Below are positions 54,620-64,000 of a DNA stretch of 64,000 nucleotides, piece after piece. The notes beneath the pieces are model-generated. The model was given only the letters and a program-made list of their open reading frames with translations. It searched no databases and was not told the origin of the DNA. A program made the position numbers and the translations under genes. The stretch comes from Orientallactaga sibirica. Taxonomy: Eukaryota; Chordata; Mammalia; Rodentia; Dipodidae. The DNA lies in the NCBI GenBank assembly GCA_036365145.1, contig JAEOAD010000015.1, positions 12,517,501 to 12,581,500 on the forward strand, in the 5' to 3' direction. Position 1 is the stretch's first letter. Every line of letters starts with the position of its first letter.

Positions 54620-57600
54620 TTATATTTTTATACATGGTAGAAACATTTGCAAGACATCTCATACAAATCCAAAGTTCAAAGAAAGTACACACATATCTAC
54701 AAAGTCAACAGAAGTGGGGCCCAATCCAGGTCCTCGGAGGAAAGAATAGATTGAGAGTTAACTGAAGGAAAGGAGCAACCATGCTGAGGTATATATGAGT
54801 CCCTATTACTTAGAGCAGCACTGGTGCACAAGTGGTACTCAATAAATACACATAGACAAGATAGACATACACACTGAACTCCATAAGAGGTAGTGTGGCA
54901 CAATGAGGAAAGTGAAATCAAGTGACGATGTTTCAGTCAGGACTTTAGAACCTTTTGACTGCATCATTTGGTCAAATGATAATTATGATTTGACTCCTAA
55001 TATGCTCTGAGACTAGAACTCTCTGAACTTTCTGAACCGCCCGTCATGCTACAACAATGGCTTCAAGATATACATTAAAGACCCAAGTTGGAAAATGTTT
55101 GAAAGCCTTCTTTCAATAATAACTGGCATTTGTCCACTGCTAACTCTGTGTTAAGCCATTTCTATAATGCAACCTCTAATCCTTTCAGTTTTCCCTTGGC
55201 TGCTAATATTTTTATATTAAATAAAGAATTTTGAATCTAAGTCTCTTGTATTCATTTTAATTTTTATTAGTAAGGGGAGATGGATCTTCCTCTGGCCACA
55301 TTCTATTCATTAATCCAGAAGCTAACAAATTGAATAGAAAGTAGGAAAACCAGCTTTTGAAGTCACATCAGACTATGTGTGGAACTGCTCTGGAGAAGTA
55401 TAAAGGGATACTCAATGTAAAACACTATTATCATCATGCTTTTGTATCTGGCTGGGAGGAATGAGAACAGTCACTGGATATACTTGTCTGATTCTGAAGC
55501 CTTGTGTGAACTGGAGGCATCACTCATACTGTGTTATAATGTATAAAGCACAATAAAGTATTGATGGCGAGAAAACCAAGTAACATGAAATCACTCCTTC
55601 CTATAGCTCTGGGAATAAAAGAGAAAGGGAGACCTAAGAAGTTATAGATCATTCCAGAAATTCCATTTTGAGAGGAAGACACCATCTTCAAAGCAGCCAA
55701 TGCCTCCCACTTCTTCGTGCTTTGAAATACAGCCTATAACCAACATCATTAAAATAATTTCTCATCCTATATAATATAAGGGTCTGATCCCAACTAATTC
55801 TGATGAAATGCCACATATCTTAGGACAAGTGAGAAAAGTATGTTTCATTTGTATAACAGCATGAGCAAAAATGTCATCTAAAGGAATCTGGAGGGAAAAG
55901 CAAGAAAGTCAAACATTATAAATGAACATTCCTTACTCTTCAGTGACTTAGAAAGAGAAGGAAAGAATTTGGGGCCAGATAAGAAGCCCAAGCCAGAGAT
56001 ACTATAGCATTTTACAGCTTAAGGTCAGCAAGAGGGGGACAGAGAGAGGCCAGAATGGAGGAGTTAAGCAAGTGCTAGGCCAAAAAGTGATGGGGGAAAT
56101 ATGTGGGGTTGTTCCTTGGAGGCTGCGGGTGAGAAGGAACAGGGAGAGAGAATAGGAGAGGCAGCCAGTGAAGGTGTTGGAGCTTCCTGAGAATATCAGA
56201 TTTCTTCCTGGGAATGGTAGATCTATATACACAGTGACAGACTCTAAATCAAGATGAACAAGAAATAGTAGGCGACTCCAGAGGGAGATTGCTCCTAAGG
56301 GTGCTTTGTTTCCAGATGAAGTATGTTAGTTTTGTCTGATATTTCTACCCCTGAAACAAAATACATTTGCAAATTGAGGAGATGGAAAGCGAACAATTGA
56401 GGAATTCTAAATTTGGGAGTTGATTATAACAGCAAGATACAACTTTGAATACATGAAATGGGTGAGAAAGGATGACATAAAAGTTGTGAAGTTACACCAC
56501 AAGAGTCATGTCATTTCTTCAGGAGTTGGTGGAAATTCTCAGAAGGAAACATGTGGTGGTGTTTTCTGTACTAGGCCAGAGCTGCACCCACCAATCTCTG
56601 GGAATACAATATGAATTCAGAAAATTCCAAGAGGAAGCATTATGAGACTACAAACTGGGGCCAGGGTACTCCATCAGATTCTTATCTTTCACATAACAGT
56701 GAAGGCCCTGGAAAGCTTTTGAGTCTGTTTTTATCATTTACTGTAAAATGCTGAGTTGTGTGGCATGACAATTCTCCTGCTATTCTGGTAGAGAAAATAA
56801 ATATCTTTCCTCTTTTCAGCTCCTAAGACTCAGGGAATCCCTTTCATACTTTTAGCAACAAATTCTGCTCTTTAAAATGAATCCAGTCCTAAGGAATTTA
56901 AAGGGTTCTCTCTCCCACATCACGTATTTCAGGCACAAATCTCTAAGGCACAGATATGAACTGGAACTGGGATGCTGCTGCTAGTATGTCTTTGAGAAGG
57001 CTCATGCTATAGTTATAGAGAGGAGAGGTTTTTCAAGGATCACTATAATAATTGTAATGAAAATACAAGTATCATTTATTAAGTATAATAAATCATTGTA
57101 ACTCACATTTCACTTTCACAGCAATCCTGGGAGGAAGGGAGAGAAATCTGTTCTCCATATTTGACACAGAAGGAAACTAGGCCAAAGAGAAAACAAATCA
57201 TTTGCCTAAGATCACCCTCTAAGGTTTCTCCTTGAGAAGACTGGTGTGAGAACTAATGACATCAGCTTTTAGGTTGACACACTGACCTCCATGTAAGGTC
57301 AAAATGAGAGAGATCAGGATGTGAACTAGAATAAAATGTGTGCTGAGGAAGAAGATTTTCTAATATCCTAGGCATTGTCTACTGAACTCTGACAATACAG
57401 CATTATCATCCAAATTAACCTACAAGACATTGTTGAAGTTCTTTGTTTAAATATTTATATTTTTGTTTGGCAGTGTGTTACTTAAGGGCAGTGCCTATAT
57501 TTTGTTTCTCTGTTTCAGCATTTTCAAATAGGGATTAGCAATTGGAGGTTCTTTATAAATATTGTCAAAGGACTTAAACTGAAGTTCTTTTCCCTCTAAG

Positions 57601-58343
57601 CATTTACTGTATCCCTATTAGGACCCTGGTCCTATGCTAACCACTGTGAGTACCACATCAAATTGTTCATAGTGCTTGGCTTCTGAATTTTTGCAGTCTA
57701 ACTGGGAATAACAGAAAAGTTCAATAAACAATAAAAATACATTATGAAATAAAGTTTGCAGTATTAGGAAGGCTTATGGGGCATAAACCTCATTGGAAAC
57801 TGTTAGTGGAAACAATGTGAGTTTAAATAACCTTCTGGAAATAGCCAGGCATCATGGTCAGCAAGAAAATTGGCTAGAGAAAACATGGAATATTTGAGTA
57901 CCTTCATGTGATTGGATGCTGATGTAATATAGGTTTGACAAGGCTCGCTGGAAAACAATATTGAAAATGATACCCAAAGTCAAGTTGAAAAGATAGAGAG
58001 TAACAAGAATTTAATTCTTCAAAGATCCCAGAGAATCACTGGCTAGTAGCAAACAAGAAGTATAGTTGTGCTGTCAAAGAGATTATCATTCCTTTCTGTG
58101 AATTAGAGTTTCAATCCATGAAGAAGATAAGAGACCTCTCAGGGGCAGGAAGAGGAGCGAGCTATACTGATGGCAAAGTAGAAAGGAGGACACAGAGTAG
58201 CAATGTCTGAGAGCAGATAACTTGCTCAACTTCTGCTTACAAGTCTGACTGAACTCTTTCACCACTGAGTGTGTGTGTGCCACTGGGCAACTTAAATGCA
58301 CCCCTGTCTTGGGTTTTCTTTCTGTACTTTAGAAATATAGTTT
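54620..58343. other. Long unique stretch with a MIR at 57060-57220
   Basis: About 3.7 kb without young repeats or exons. A short L2-like tail (GTGGTACTCAATAAATACAC) lies at 54832. Frames are 60-76 codons and unrecognised. Confidence 0.5.
57060..57220 (+). repeat. MIR SINE
   Basis: ATTTCACTTTCACAGCAATC, CTGGGAGGAAGGGAGAG, GACACAGAAGGAAACTAGGC, CATTTGCCTAAGATCACCC. Confidence 0.7.
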
Positions 58344-58560
58344 CTAGGGCTGGGGCTGGAGGGATGGCTTAGTGGTTAAGGTGTTTGCCTGCAAAGCCAA
58401 AGGACCCAGGTTTGATTTCCTAGGACCCATGTTGGCCAGATGCACAAGGCGGGGCACACATGTCTAGAGTTTGTTTGCAGTGGCTGGAGGCCTTGGCATC
58501 CCATCCTTTCTCTCTCTCCCTGTTTTTCTGTCAAATAAATAAATAAAATATTCTTAAAAA
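58344..58560 (+). repeat. B2-like SINE with 13-bp TSD
   Basis: GGCTGGGGCTGGAGGGATGGC head, GGACCCAGGTTTGATTTCC, GCCAGATGCACAAGGCGG, TTTGCAGTGGCTGGAGGCC, AAATAAATAAATAAAAT tail. Duplication AGAAATATAGTTT at 58331-58343 and 58561-58573. Confidence 0.95.
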
Positions 58561-59029
58561 AGAAATATAGTTTTTAAACATGTGAAACTGATGTGAGGAT
58601 TAAATGAAATGTGTATCATGTCAACTAAATGATTTCCTGGATGATGCTATCCAGGCTACAATAAAGCAGACTGATATACAGGAAATGCTTTCCATCCCAG
58701 CCAGAGCCACAAGTCTTGCATGGTTGTGAGAGTATTGTCAGGGAATTCAGAATGCAATGAAGAGAGATACTGTCTTTCACTACCATCACCTTCCCCTCCA
58801 GTTCCCATTGCTATCTGATTGGTAGATGTGCCCCATCTGATGTAATTTGAAGACCTCGGCTGGATATTAACCCCTTTGATGTATATAAAGATGTCTATCA
58901 GCATTTATAAAAGAAAGACTGATCACTGCTCATAACACATATCAGACCCTCACCTCATGTAATACATTGTCAATCATCTGAATACATTGCATAGCTATCA
59001 ACACTACTGAGATTGTTTGTATTTATTTT

Positions 59030-59108
59030 CAACTTGACAACCTTTATTCCCTAAAACTAATTTCTTGCCAGGTGTTTTTCCTAAGCAATAAGAAGGTAAT
59101 TGATGCAG
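59030..59108 (+). mobile_element. 3' end of a MaLR 5' LTR
   Basis: CCTTTATTCCCTAAAACTAA, CCAGGTGTTTTTCCTAAGCA, ATAAGAAGGTAATTGATGCA matches an LTR 3' end, and MaLR-type internal sequence follows after a SINE. Upstream LTR sequence is too decayed to follow. Confidence 0.6.
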
Positions 59109-59118
59109 AAAGAAACCA

Positions 59119-59350
59119 GGGGCTGGAGAGATGGCTTAGCAGTTAAGGTGCTTTCCTGTGAAGCTTATGGACCCATGTTCAACTCTCCAGATCCCACATA
59201 AGCCAGACACGCAAAGGTGAGGTAGGCACAAGGTCACACATGCCCATTAGGTAAGTGTCAGGAGTTCGATTACAGTGGCTGAGACTCTGGCACCAATTCT
59301 CTCTCTGCTTGTCTCTCTGTCTCTGTCTCTCTGAAATACAAAACTTAAAA
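59119..59350 (+). repeat. B2-like SINE, long variant, in a MaLR remnant
   Basis: GGGGCTGGAGAGATGGCTTAG head, the extra block GGTGAGGTAGGCACAAGGTC plus CATGCCCATTAGGTAAGTG (reverse of that in 9041-9280 and 39620-39890), TCTCTGTCTCTGTCTC, short A-rich tail. Confidence 0.9.
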
Positions 59351-59920
59351 ATAATTGGTAGTGAGAAGTAGGACTACTGCTGTTATAAACTTGACCATAT
59401 TGTTCTTCATTTTTGGAACTGGTTTGTGGGGGGAATATGGAAGTATTTTGACATTTGGACTAAAGAAACCAGACAATGCTGTAAGCAAAGCTTAATGGGC
59501 AAATCTCATTGGGGCTTGAACGACCAGAAATTCAAGATAAATGTGCACTGCCAAGGTTCCAGAGGAGAAAAAGGATTTTATTTGGAACTGGGCTAGAGGC
59601 AGTTCATGTGATATTGCGGCAATGGGAACAATGGACAGATGTGTCTGGCAGAGAAAATTTCAAAACAAAATAATTGTTAATCTTTCTCACAGACAGTGTG
59701 TCCACCTGTAAATAAAAGGTTTGAAATAGATGATATTGAAGTATTCTTAGGTTGATAATTTTATTATATGTCATGTTGCATAAAGGCACTCAGCTTTATT
59801 TCATATGATGGGAAATGGATAGAGAATTGAGGCCACAGCTATATATCCCCGTGGCTCCATAAACCTTTTGAAGAGGAAGAACCTTAGAGAAGGGCTAATG
59901 TATGTATCATATGAGATGCC
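59351..59920 (+). mobile_element. MaLR internal region, 5' part
   Basis: AATTGGTAGTGAGAAGTAGG, ACTACTGCTGTTATAAACTT, TTGGAACTGGTTTGTGGGG, AAGCAAAGCTTAATGGGC, TTATTTGGAACTGGGCTAG, AGGCAGTTCATGTGATATTG: the start of MaLR internal sequence. Non-coding and decayed. The right limit is approximate. Confidence 0.65.
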
Positions 59921-60629
59921 AGCACGGGTGGTAAGTGGGGCATTTACAAAATCTGAAATCTTATGGTTTCCTAATCTCTGTTGCTTTTCAAACTAATAGG
60001 CATCTCAAAAGTAGACCATGTTGTAAACATATGGTTCAGAATGTAAATTTAATTCATTTGATAGCTTTTGCATATAAACTGACCTCTGTAGATATAGGGA
60101 CAAAGAGGGGGACAGAGTTGAGCCTCTCTAATAAGGAATTGGGAGCCTGTGCAGAAATCTGGGTAGCATGTCTCAAAAACCAACCTTATTTTGTTCCCAT
60201 GGTGAAAACCGATATAGATTAATCATTCATTTTGTAATCAGTGGCTAACAACTGTCTCCCTTGAAAGCTTGGAAACTAATAAACGTTCTGACAGAATGAG
60301 CATTAGCAGTATGTTTGGCCTTAGAAACTTAAAGAGGCACGCAACTAAGCAATAATTTGAAAATTCATCCAGTGTGTTTTGCTGATTACCAACTATGTAT
60401 TCTCCCCTGAAAAGTACATAGTTGTTCAAACTATACAGCAAGTAGGAAATCTCTCTGTATAGATAAACGCTATAAGTTTTATGGCTCTCTGTTGCATAGT
60501 GTGTACAGCAATCACTTCCCTGATTAACGAAATGGGACCTGAAGTTATCTTATTTTTGAGGCTTTTCTCTCTGTCCACTAAAGTAAAACTCCCATGATCT
60601 TTAGGATTATATTTATAAGCTATAATGGG
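59921..60629. other. Unique sequence, no gene seen
   Basis: A 95-codon plus frame (59935-60222) has no recognisable domain. No repeat assigned. Confidence 0.5.
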
Positions 60630-60850
60630 TAGGGCTAATAAACTACAGCCCAGATTCTAAATCTAGTCTATCATCTGTTTTGAGGAACAAAAACAGAATA
60701 CAGCAGATGGGTTAGTTCATGTGTCATTTATAGCTGTTTTCCATACTATACAGCAAAGCTGAGCAGTAGCAACCAAAGTGATTTACAATGCCTATATTAT
60801 TGAATGCACAACCTTCTGCAGAAAGAGTATTCTAAAATCAGTTCTGTAAT
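60630..60850 (+). mobile_element. Ancient non-autonomous hAT-type MER element (MER3-like)
   Basis: Ordered landmarks of a widespread mammalian DNA-transposon fossil: CTAATAAACTACAGCCCAG, ATCATCTGTTTTGAGGAAC, GTGTCATTTATAGCTGTTTT, GCTGAGCAGTAGCAACCAAA. Terminal inverted repeats are no longer clear; the exact family name is tentative. Confidence 0.55.
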
Positions 60851-60986
60851 AATGCCATGCCTATATTAGATATCTAACAACTTTACTGAATGGCTACATG
60901 GATGAAGAAATGTATAAATAAATGAATTATGAGTGAATTATTTTACCTAATAACTTTCATAACACTCAAATCAAAAATACTTTTAA

Positions 60987-61190
60987 GGGGGCTGGAGATA
61001 TGGTTTAGCAGTTAAGGTACTTGCCTGTGAAGCCTAAAGGACCCAGGTTCAATTCTCAGTACCTATATAAACTAGATGCACAAAGTGACACATGTGTCTG
61101 TAGTTTATTTGCAGTGTCTGAAGTCCCTGTCATGCTCCTCATTCTCTCCCCCCCCACAAAATAAATAGATAAATATAAAAAAATTAAGTT
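60987..61190 (+). repeat. B2-like SINE
   Basis: GGGGGCTGGAGATATGGTTTAG head, GGACCCAGGTTCAATTCTC B box, AACTAGATGCACAAAGTGAC, TTTGCAGTGTCTGAAG, a short C-rich block and an AAATAAATAGATAAATA tail. Confidence 0.92.
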
Positions 61191-61329
61191 TTAGAGTTGA
61201 GATTTCAAATGTACTCCCAAATTCATACTCAGCTTACCATACTATGTAGTCTTCCTAAAATAACTCCCTGTTTCATGCATTGCCATGTATGAAACATTAC
61301 CCTACTGTTTCTTCTTTTGGGGGGGGGCT

Positions 61330-61480
61330 TTGTAACAACATTCTTATAATGACATTGTCATTGTCATTGTGAGTCATTTTTAGATGAGGAAATAGGCCCA
61401 GAAAAGTGAATTTTTAATCAAGCTTCAATGAGCTTGATGAAAGAATCTGGACTAAGCCTTGGGCCTGCCCTTTCCTGTTA
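61330..61480 (+). repeat. MIR SINE
   Basis: TAACAACATTCTTATAATGA, CATTTTTAGATGAGGAAATA, GGCCCAGAAAAGTGAATTTT match the MIR core. Confidence 0.6.
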
Positions 61481-61494
61481 CCATGTAGTAGAGA

Positions 61495-61625
61495 CCTGTT
61501 TGTCTGCCTTTATTCTGAAGGTGTGACTTTATCTTATACATCTTTATATCCTCGGTGCCTAACATAGTTTGGATTCATGGTGAACACCTCATAAACAGTT
61601 CCTGTGTGAATGTTATTCATTTTCT
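61495..61625 (+). repeat. L2 LINE 3' end
   Basis: GTGTGACTTTATCTTATACA, TCTTTATATCCTCGGTGCCT, AACATAGTTTGG and a CTCATAAACAGTTCCTGTGT end follow the L2 3' terminus. Confidence 0.6.
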
Positions 61626-62599
61626 CATTTCAAAAATCACTAAACCATGACAAATCTTGTGCAAGATTGACATTAGGTCAATCAAAGAATTTGGTTCATT
61701 GGCCTGGCTCAGAGCCTGGCTGTTGACTTCACAGCTTCCAGCTTGCATAGGAAAATCTTTTCTCCTGAACACCAAGCTCATAGTATAAAAGAAAAGACAT
61801 AACTAAAAAGTTGATTTCTCAGTCAAAACAATCCACAGATTTTTACACATATCTGCTTACCAACATCAAGAGACTTGTCTTCAGGTTGTACAAATAAGAT
61901 CTACTTGTTTTTCCAAAACCAAATACTAGCTAATCCACATTGTTCTTAAAGAACACCATGACTCTCTCTGAGAAGCATGAGGCATTCTGCAAACATTAAG
62001 ATGACTATACTGGATTAAGTGTTTCATGTAATTTTCCTGTTTTGAAAACTACTATAGAGTTTACGGGAAACATGATTAATAGCATAAAAATTGCTTCTAT
62101 CTTTGGCTAACTGGCGTCCAGTAATGAATCAAATCATCACTACAGAAGATAACATGTTCTCTTCACATGCTCAAATTTCTTAAAGATGACATGATTGCAA
62201 AAGGAAATATTCCACATTCTGAAATATTAACACAACAGTGAAAACAGAAAGAGTTAAGATGCAATAGGCAAGTAGAGATAGCATTGTTCTGATTGGAAAG
62301 ACAGACATGAGAACCATGCGCTGACAGATGCAGAAATAGATGAGCATTTCTAAAGGGGTCTGGGACATCTCTCCAGATAGGCATGCCTTCTTTAAGAATG
62401 TCTAATTCAGAGTCATTTCCTATTTCTTAAATGTAGAAATAAAATTCTATTGGGTCTCAGTGTAGAATTGTACAATTTAAGCAAAAGTGAGAAATAATGG
62501 CTTTGGGCATTGATTATATGCCAGATAATTTATTTAATCTCTTTCTCTATCTATCTCAATAGCTTTTAAAGTTCAAAATGGAAAACCTGTAAGTCATAC
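61626..62599. other. Unique sequence, no gene seen
   Basis: No repeat or exon recognised; overlapping minus frames at 62163-62384 are short and unremarkable. Confidence 0.5.
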
Positions 62600-62957
62600 T
62601 TGACGGCATTGGCCCACAATCTCAGGCTTAAATCTTGCCTGGGGTACAAAGTGAATTCAAGATAAGCATGGGCCATTTAGTGAGACCTTGTCTCAAAAAA
62701 GTAAAAAGAGAGCCGGGCGTGGTGGCACATGCCTTTAATCCCAGCACTCAGGAGACAGAGGTAGGAGGATCGCCGTGAGTTCAAGTCCACCCTGAGACTA
62801 CATAGGTAATTCCAGGTCAGCCTGGGCCAGAGTGAGACCCTACCTCGAAAAAAAAAGTAAAAAGAGGACTGGGAATACAACTCAGTGGTAGAGTACTTGC
62901 CTAACATGTACAATAACCTAGATTTGATCCTCAATGCTTCAAAAATAAAAAAAAAAT
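62600..62957 (+). repeat. Composite: old B1-like unit plus ID-like unit, split by young B1
   Basis: Left unit (62600-62710): GCCCACAATCTCAGGCTTAA, AGTGAGACCTTGTCTCAAAA, an old B1-like sequence. Right unit (62867-62957): GACTGGGAATACAACTCAGTG, GTAGAGTACTTGCCTAACAT, TTTGATCCTCAATGC and an A tail, an ID-like SINE. Without the young B1 the two units are adjacent, as in dimeric B1-ID SINEs of some rodents. Confidence 0.65.
62711..62850 (+). repeat. B1 SINE, young-looking, with 16-bp TSD
   Basis: GCCGGGCGTGGTGGCACATG head, GGAGGATCGCCGTGAGTTC, CAGGTCAGCCTGGGCCAGAG, CTACCTCG and an A tail. Duplication AAAAAAGTAAAAAGAG at 62695-62710 and 62851-62866. Confidence 0.96.
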
Positions 62958-63470
62958 GTCATTAACATATACTACCATATTTTGAGGCTGAAAATGTTAA
63001 AGATCGAAAAAAAAAAAAAAAACCAAATGGTCAAATGTAGGCCAATTTCTACATATCTGTTATAAGGTTTGACCAATTGATTTTTACAGTGTCTAATCAA
63101 CTTAGCCTCTGGGAACTAATTCCAACATTCCATATTGAATTAATTTACAAGATTTGTCCTGAGACTCTTTCCCCTTCAGTATACCCTCCCTTCCTCCTAG
63201 ATTCCAGTATCACTGGGTAAAAGAATCAAACTATCACTTTATAATAATAAAGCATACTTTCTCACCAATAAAGTTAATGTAAGTATGCAAAATAAGATTA
63301 TTTGGAAAATGATAAGCTAAAGTTATTTGCATAAGGTGTAGCCCAGAAGACACTAGAATTCTTGGTATAAGATGAACAGAAGAATTCATAAGTCACTAAG
63401 AAACTTTTCACTTTGAAATGGTAAAACTTGAATTTCTAGTATAACAAATATTCAAAAATAATTATTTCAG
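62958..63470. other. Unique sequence; A run at 63009-63022
   Basis: No element recognised apart from the A run. Confidence 0.5.
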
Positions 63471-63680
63471 GGGGCTGGAGAGATGGCTTAGTGGTTAAGC
63501 GCTTGCCTGTAAAGCCTAAGGACCCTTGTTTGAGGCTCAATTACCCGGTACCCACATAAGCCAGATGCACAAGGTGGTGCATGCATCTGGAGTTTGTTTG
63601 CAGTGGTTGGAGGCCCTGGTGTGCCCAGTCTCCTCTCTCTCTCTCTGTCTCTAATAAATAAATAAAAATAATAAAAAATG
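63471..63680 (+). repeat. B2-like SINE, near consensus
   Basis: GGGGCTGGAGAGATGGCTTAG head, TTAAGCGCTTGCCTGTAAAG, GCCAGATGCACAAGGTGGTG, TTTGCAGTGGTTGGAGGCCC, a CT-rich block and an AAATAAATAAAAATAA tail. The best-preserved copy here. Confidence 0.95.
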
Positions 63681-63699
63681 TTTTAAAAGTTTTTTCAGT

Positions 63700-63750
63700 A
63701 TTATACAATTCAAGAAAGTCTCAACTATTATATGATTCAAGAAAGTCTTA
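63700..63750. repeat. 27-bp tandem duplication
   Basis: ATTATA(C/T)(A/G)ATTCAAGAAAGTCT(C/T)A occurs twice, at 63700-63726 and 63727-63750. Confidence 0.85.
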
Positions 63751-63767
63751 AAAGAAAAACACTACTA

Positions 63768-63928
63768 AAGCCAGGCGTGGTGGCGTACACCTTTAATCAC
63801 AACACTCGGGAGGCAGAGGTAGGAGGATTGCCATGAGTTCGAGGTCACCCTGAGACTACATTGTGAGTTCCTGGTCAGCCTGGGCTAGTATGAAACTATG
63901 CCTTGAAACAAAACCAACAAAATAAAAG
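63768..63928 (+). repeat. B1 SINE, young-looking, with 18-bp TSD
   Basis: AAGCCAGGCGTGGTGGCGTA head, GGCAGAGGTAGGAGGATTGC, GAGTTCCTGGTCAGCCTGG, CCTTGAAACAAAACC tail. Duplication AAAAGAAAAACACTACTA at 63750-63767 and 63929-63946. Confidence 0.96.
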
Positions 63929-63980
63929 AAAAGAAAAACACTACTATGTTTGTTTATTGAAGTAAATGATAGAAAAATAA

Positions 63981-64000
63981 AGGCTGGAGAGATGTCTTAG
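63981..64000 (+). repeat. B2-like SINE, 5' head cut by window edge
   Basis: AGGCTGGAGAGATGTCTTAG is the first 20 bp of another B2-like SINE. Confidence 0.85.

Noticed and set aside
1..64000. CRISPR array, bacterial operon, phage or plasmid system
   Set aside because: The tandem repeats are microsatellites or dispersed SINEs, there are no regularly spaced repeat-spacer units, and frames are short with mammalian repeats throughout.

Overview
This window looks like an ordinary non-coding stretch (intergenic or deep intronic) of a rodent nuclear genome. I found no protein-coding exon, no host RNA gene and no CRISPR array. The open frames are short, lie in repeats or low-complexity tracts, and encode nothing recognisable apart from dead LINE-1 fragments. 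Two dominant SINE families point to the organism. One is a tRNA-derived, B2-like SINE with the head GGCTGGAGAGATGGCTTAG, a body containing GCCAGATGCACAAGG, and a CT-rich then AAATAA-rich tail. The other is a 7SL-derived B1 with the head GCCGGGCGTGGTGG and the internal string GGAGGATCGCC. From memory this pairing is typical of jerboas (Dipodidae, Jaculus-like); that assignment is inference and was not searched.

Layout. 1-5.2 kb is mostly unique AT-rich DNA with a MIR and an MT-like MaLR LTR. 5.2-13.4 kb carries paired B2-like SINEs, two related LTRs in opposite orientation, an L1 ORF2 tail and L1 3'UTR copies. 13.4-15.4 kb is unique. 15.4-24.8 kb is repeat-dense: tandem SINEs, L1 3'UTR fragments including a 125-bp inverted pair, one well-kept 349-bp solo LTR, nested B1-in-B2, an old L1 and MIRs. 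24.8-26.6 kb is repeat-poor and is the best candidate conserved non-coding block. 26.6-32.8 kb holds L1, L2, B4-like and nested SINE material. 32.8-34.2 kb and 36.3-36.7 kb are further repeat-poor candidates. 37-47.7 kb has a MIR split by an LTR, an L2, purine tracts and a layered MaLR remnant (3' LTR plus internal region, itself hit by a second LTR and a B1). 47.7-58 kb is mostly unique with scattered SINEs. 58.3-64 kb holds a MaLR 5'-junction fragment, a hAT-type MER element, MIR, L2 and a cluster of young B1 and B2-like insertions.

No genes act together here. The structure is the layering of retroelements: ancient MIR/L2/MLT/L1M, then MaLR LTRs and L1, then B1/B2-like SINEs, several with clean target-site duplications. 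I found no new biological system. The most useful observations are the nested insertions, which give relative ages, the structural variants of the B2-like SINE, the L1 inverted pair, and a few repeat-free blocks that could be enhancers. Family names are from memory of consensus features; RepeatMasker with a jerboa library would settle them.
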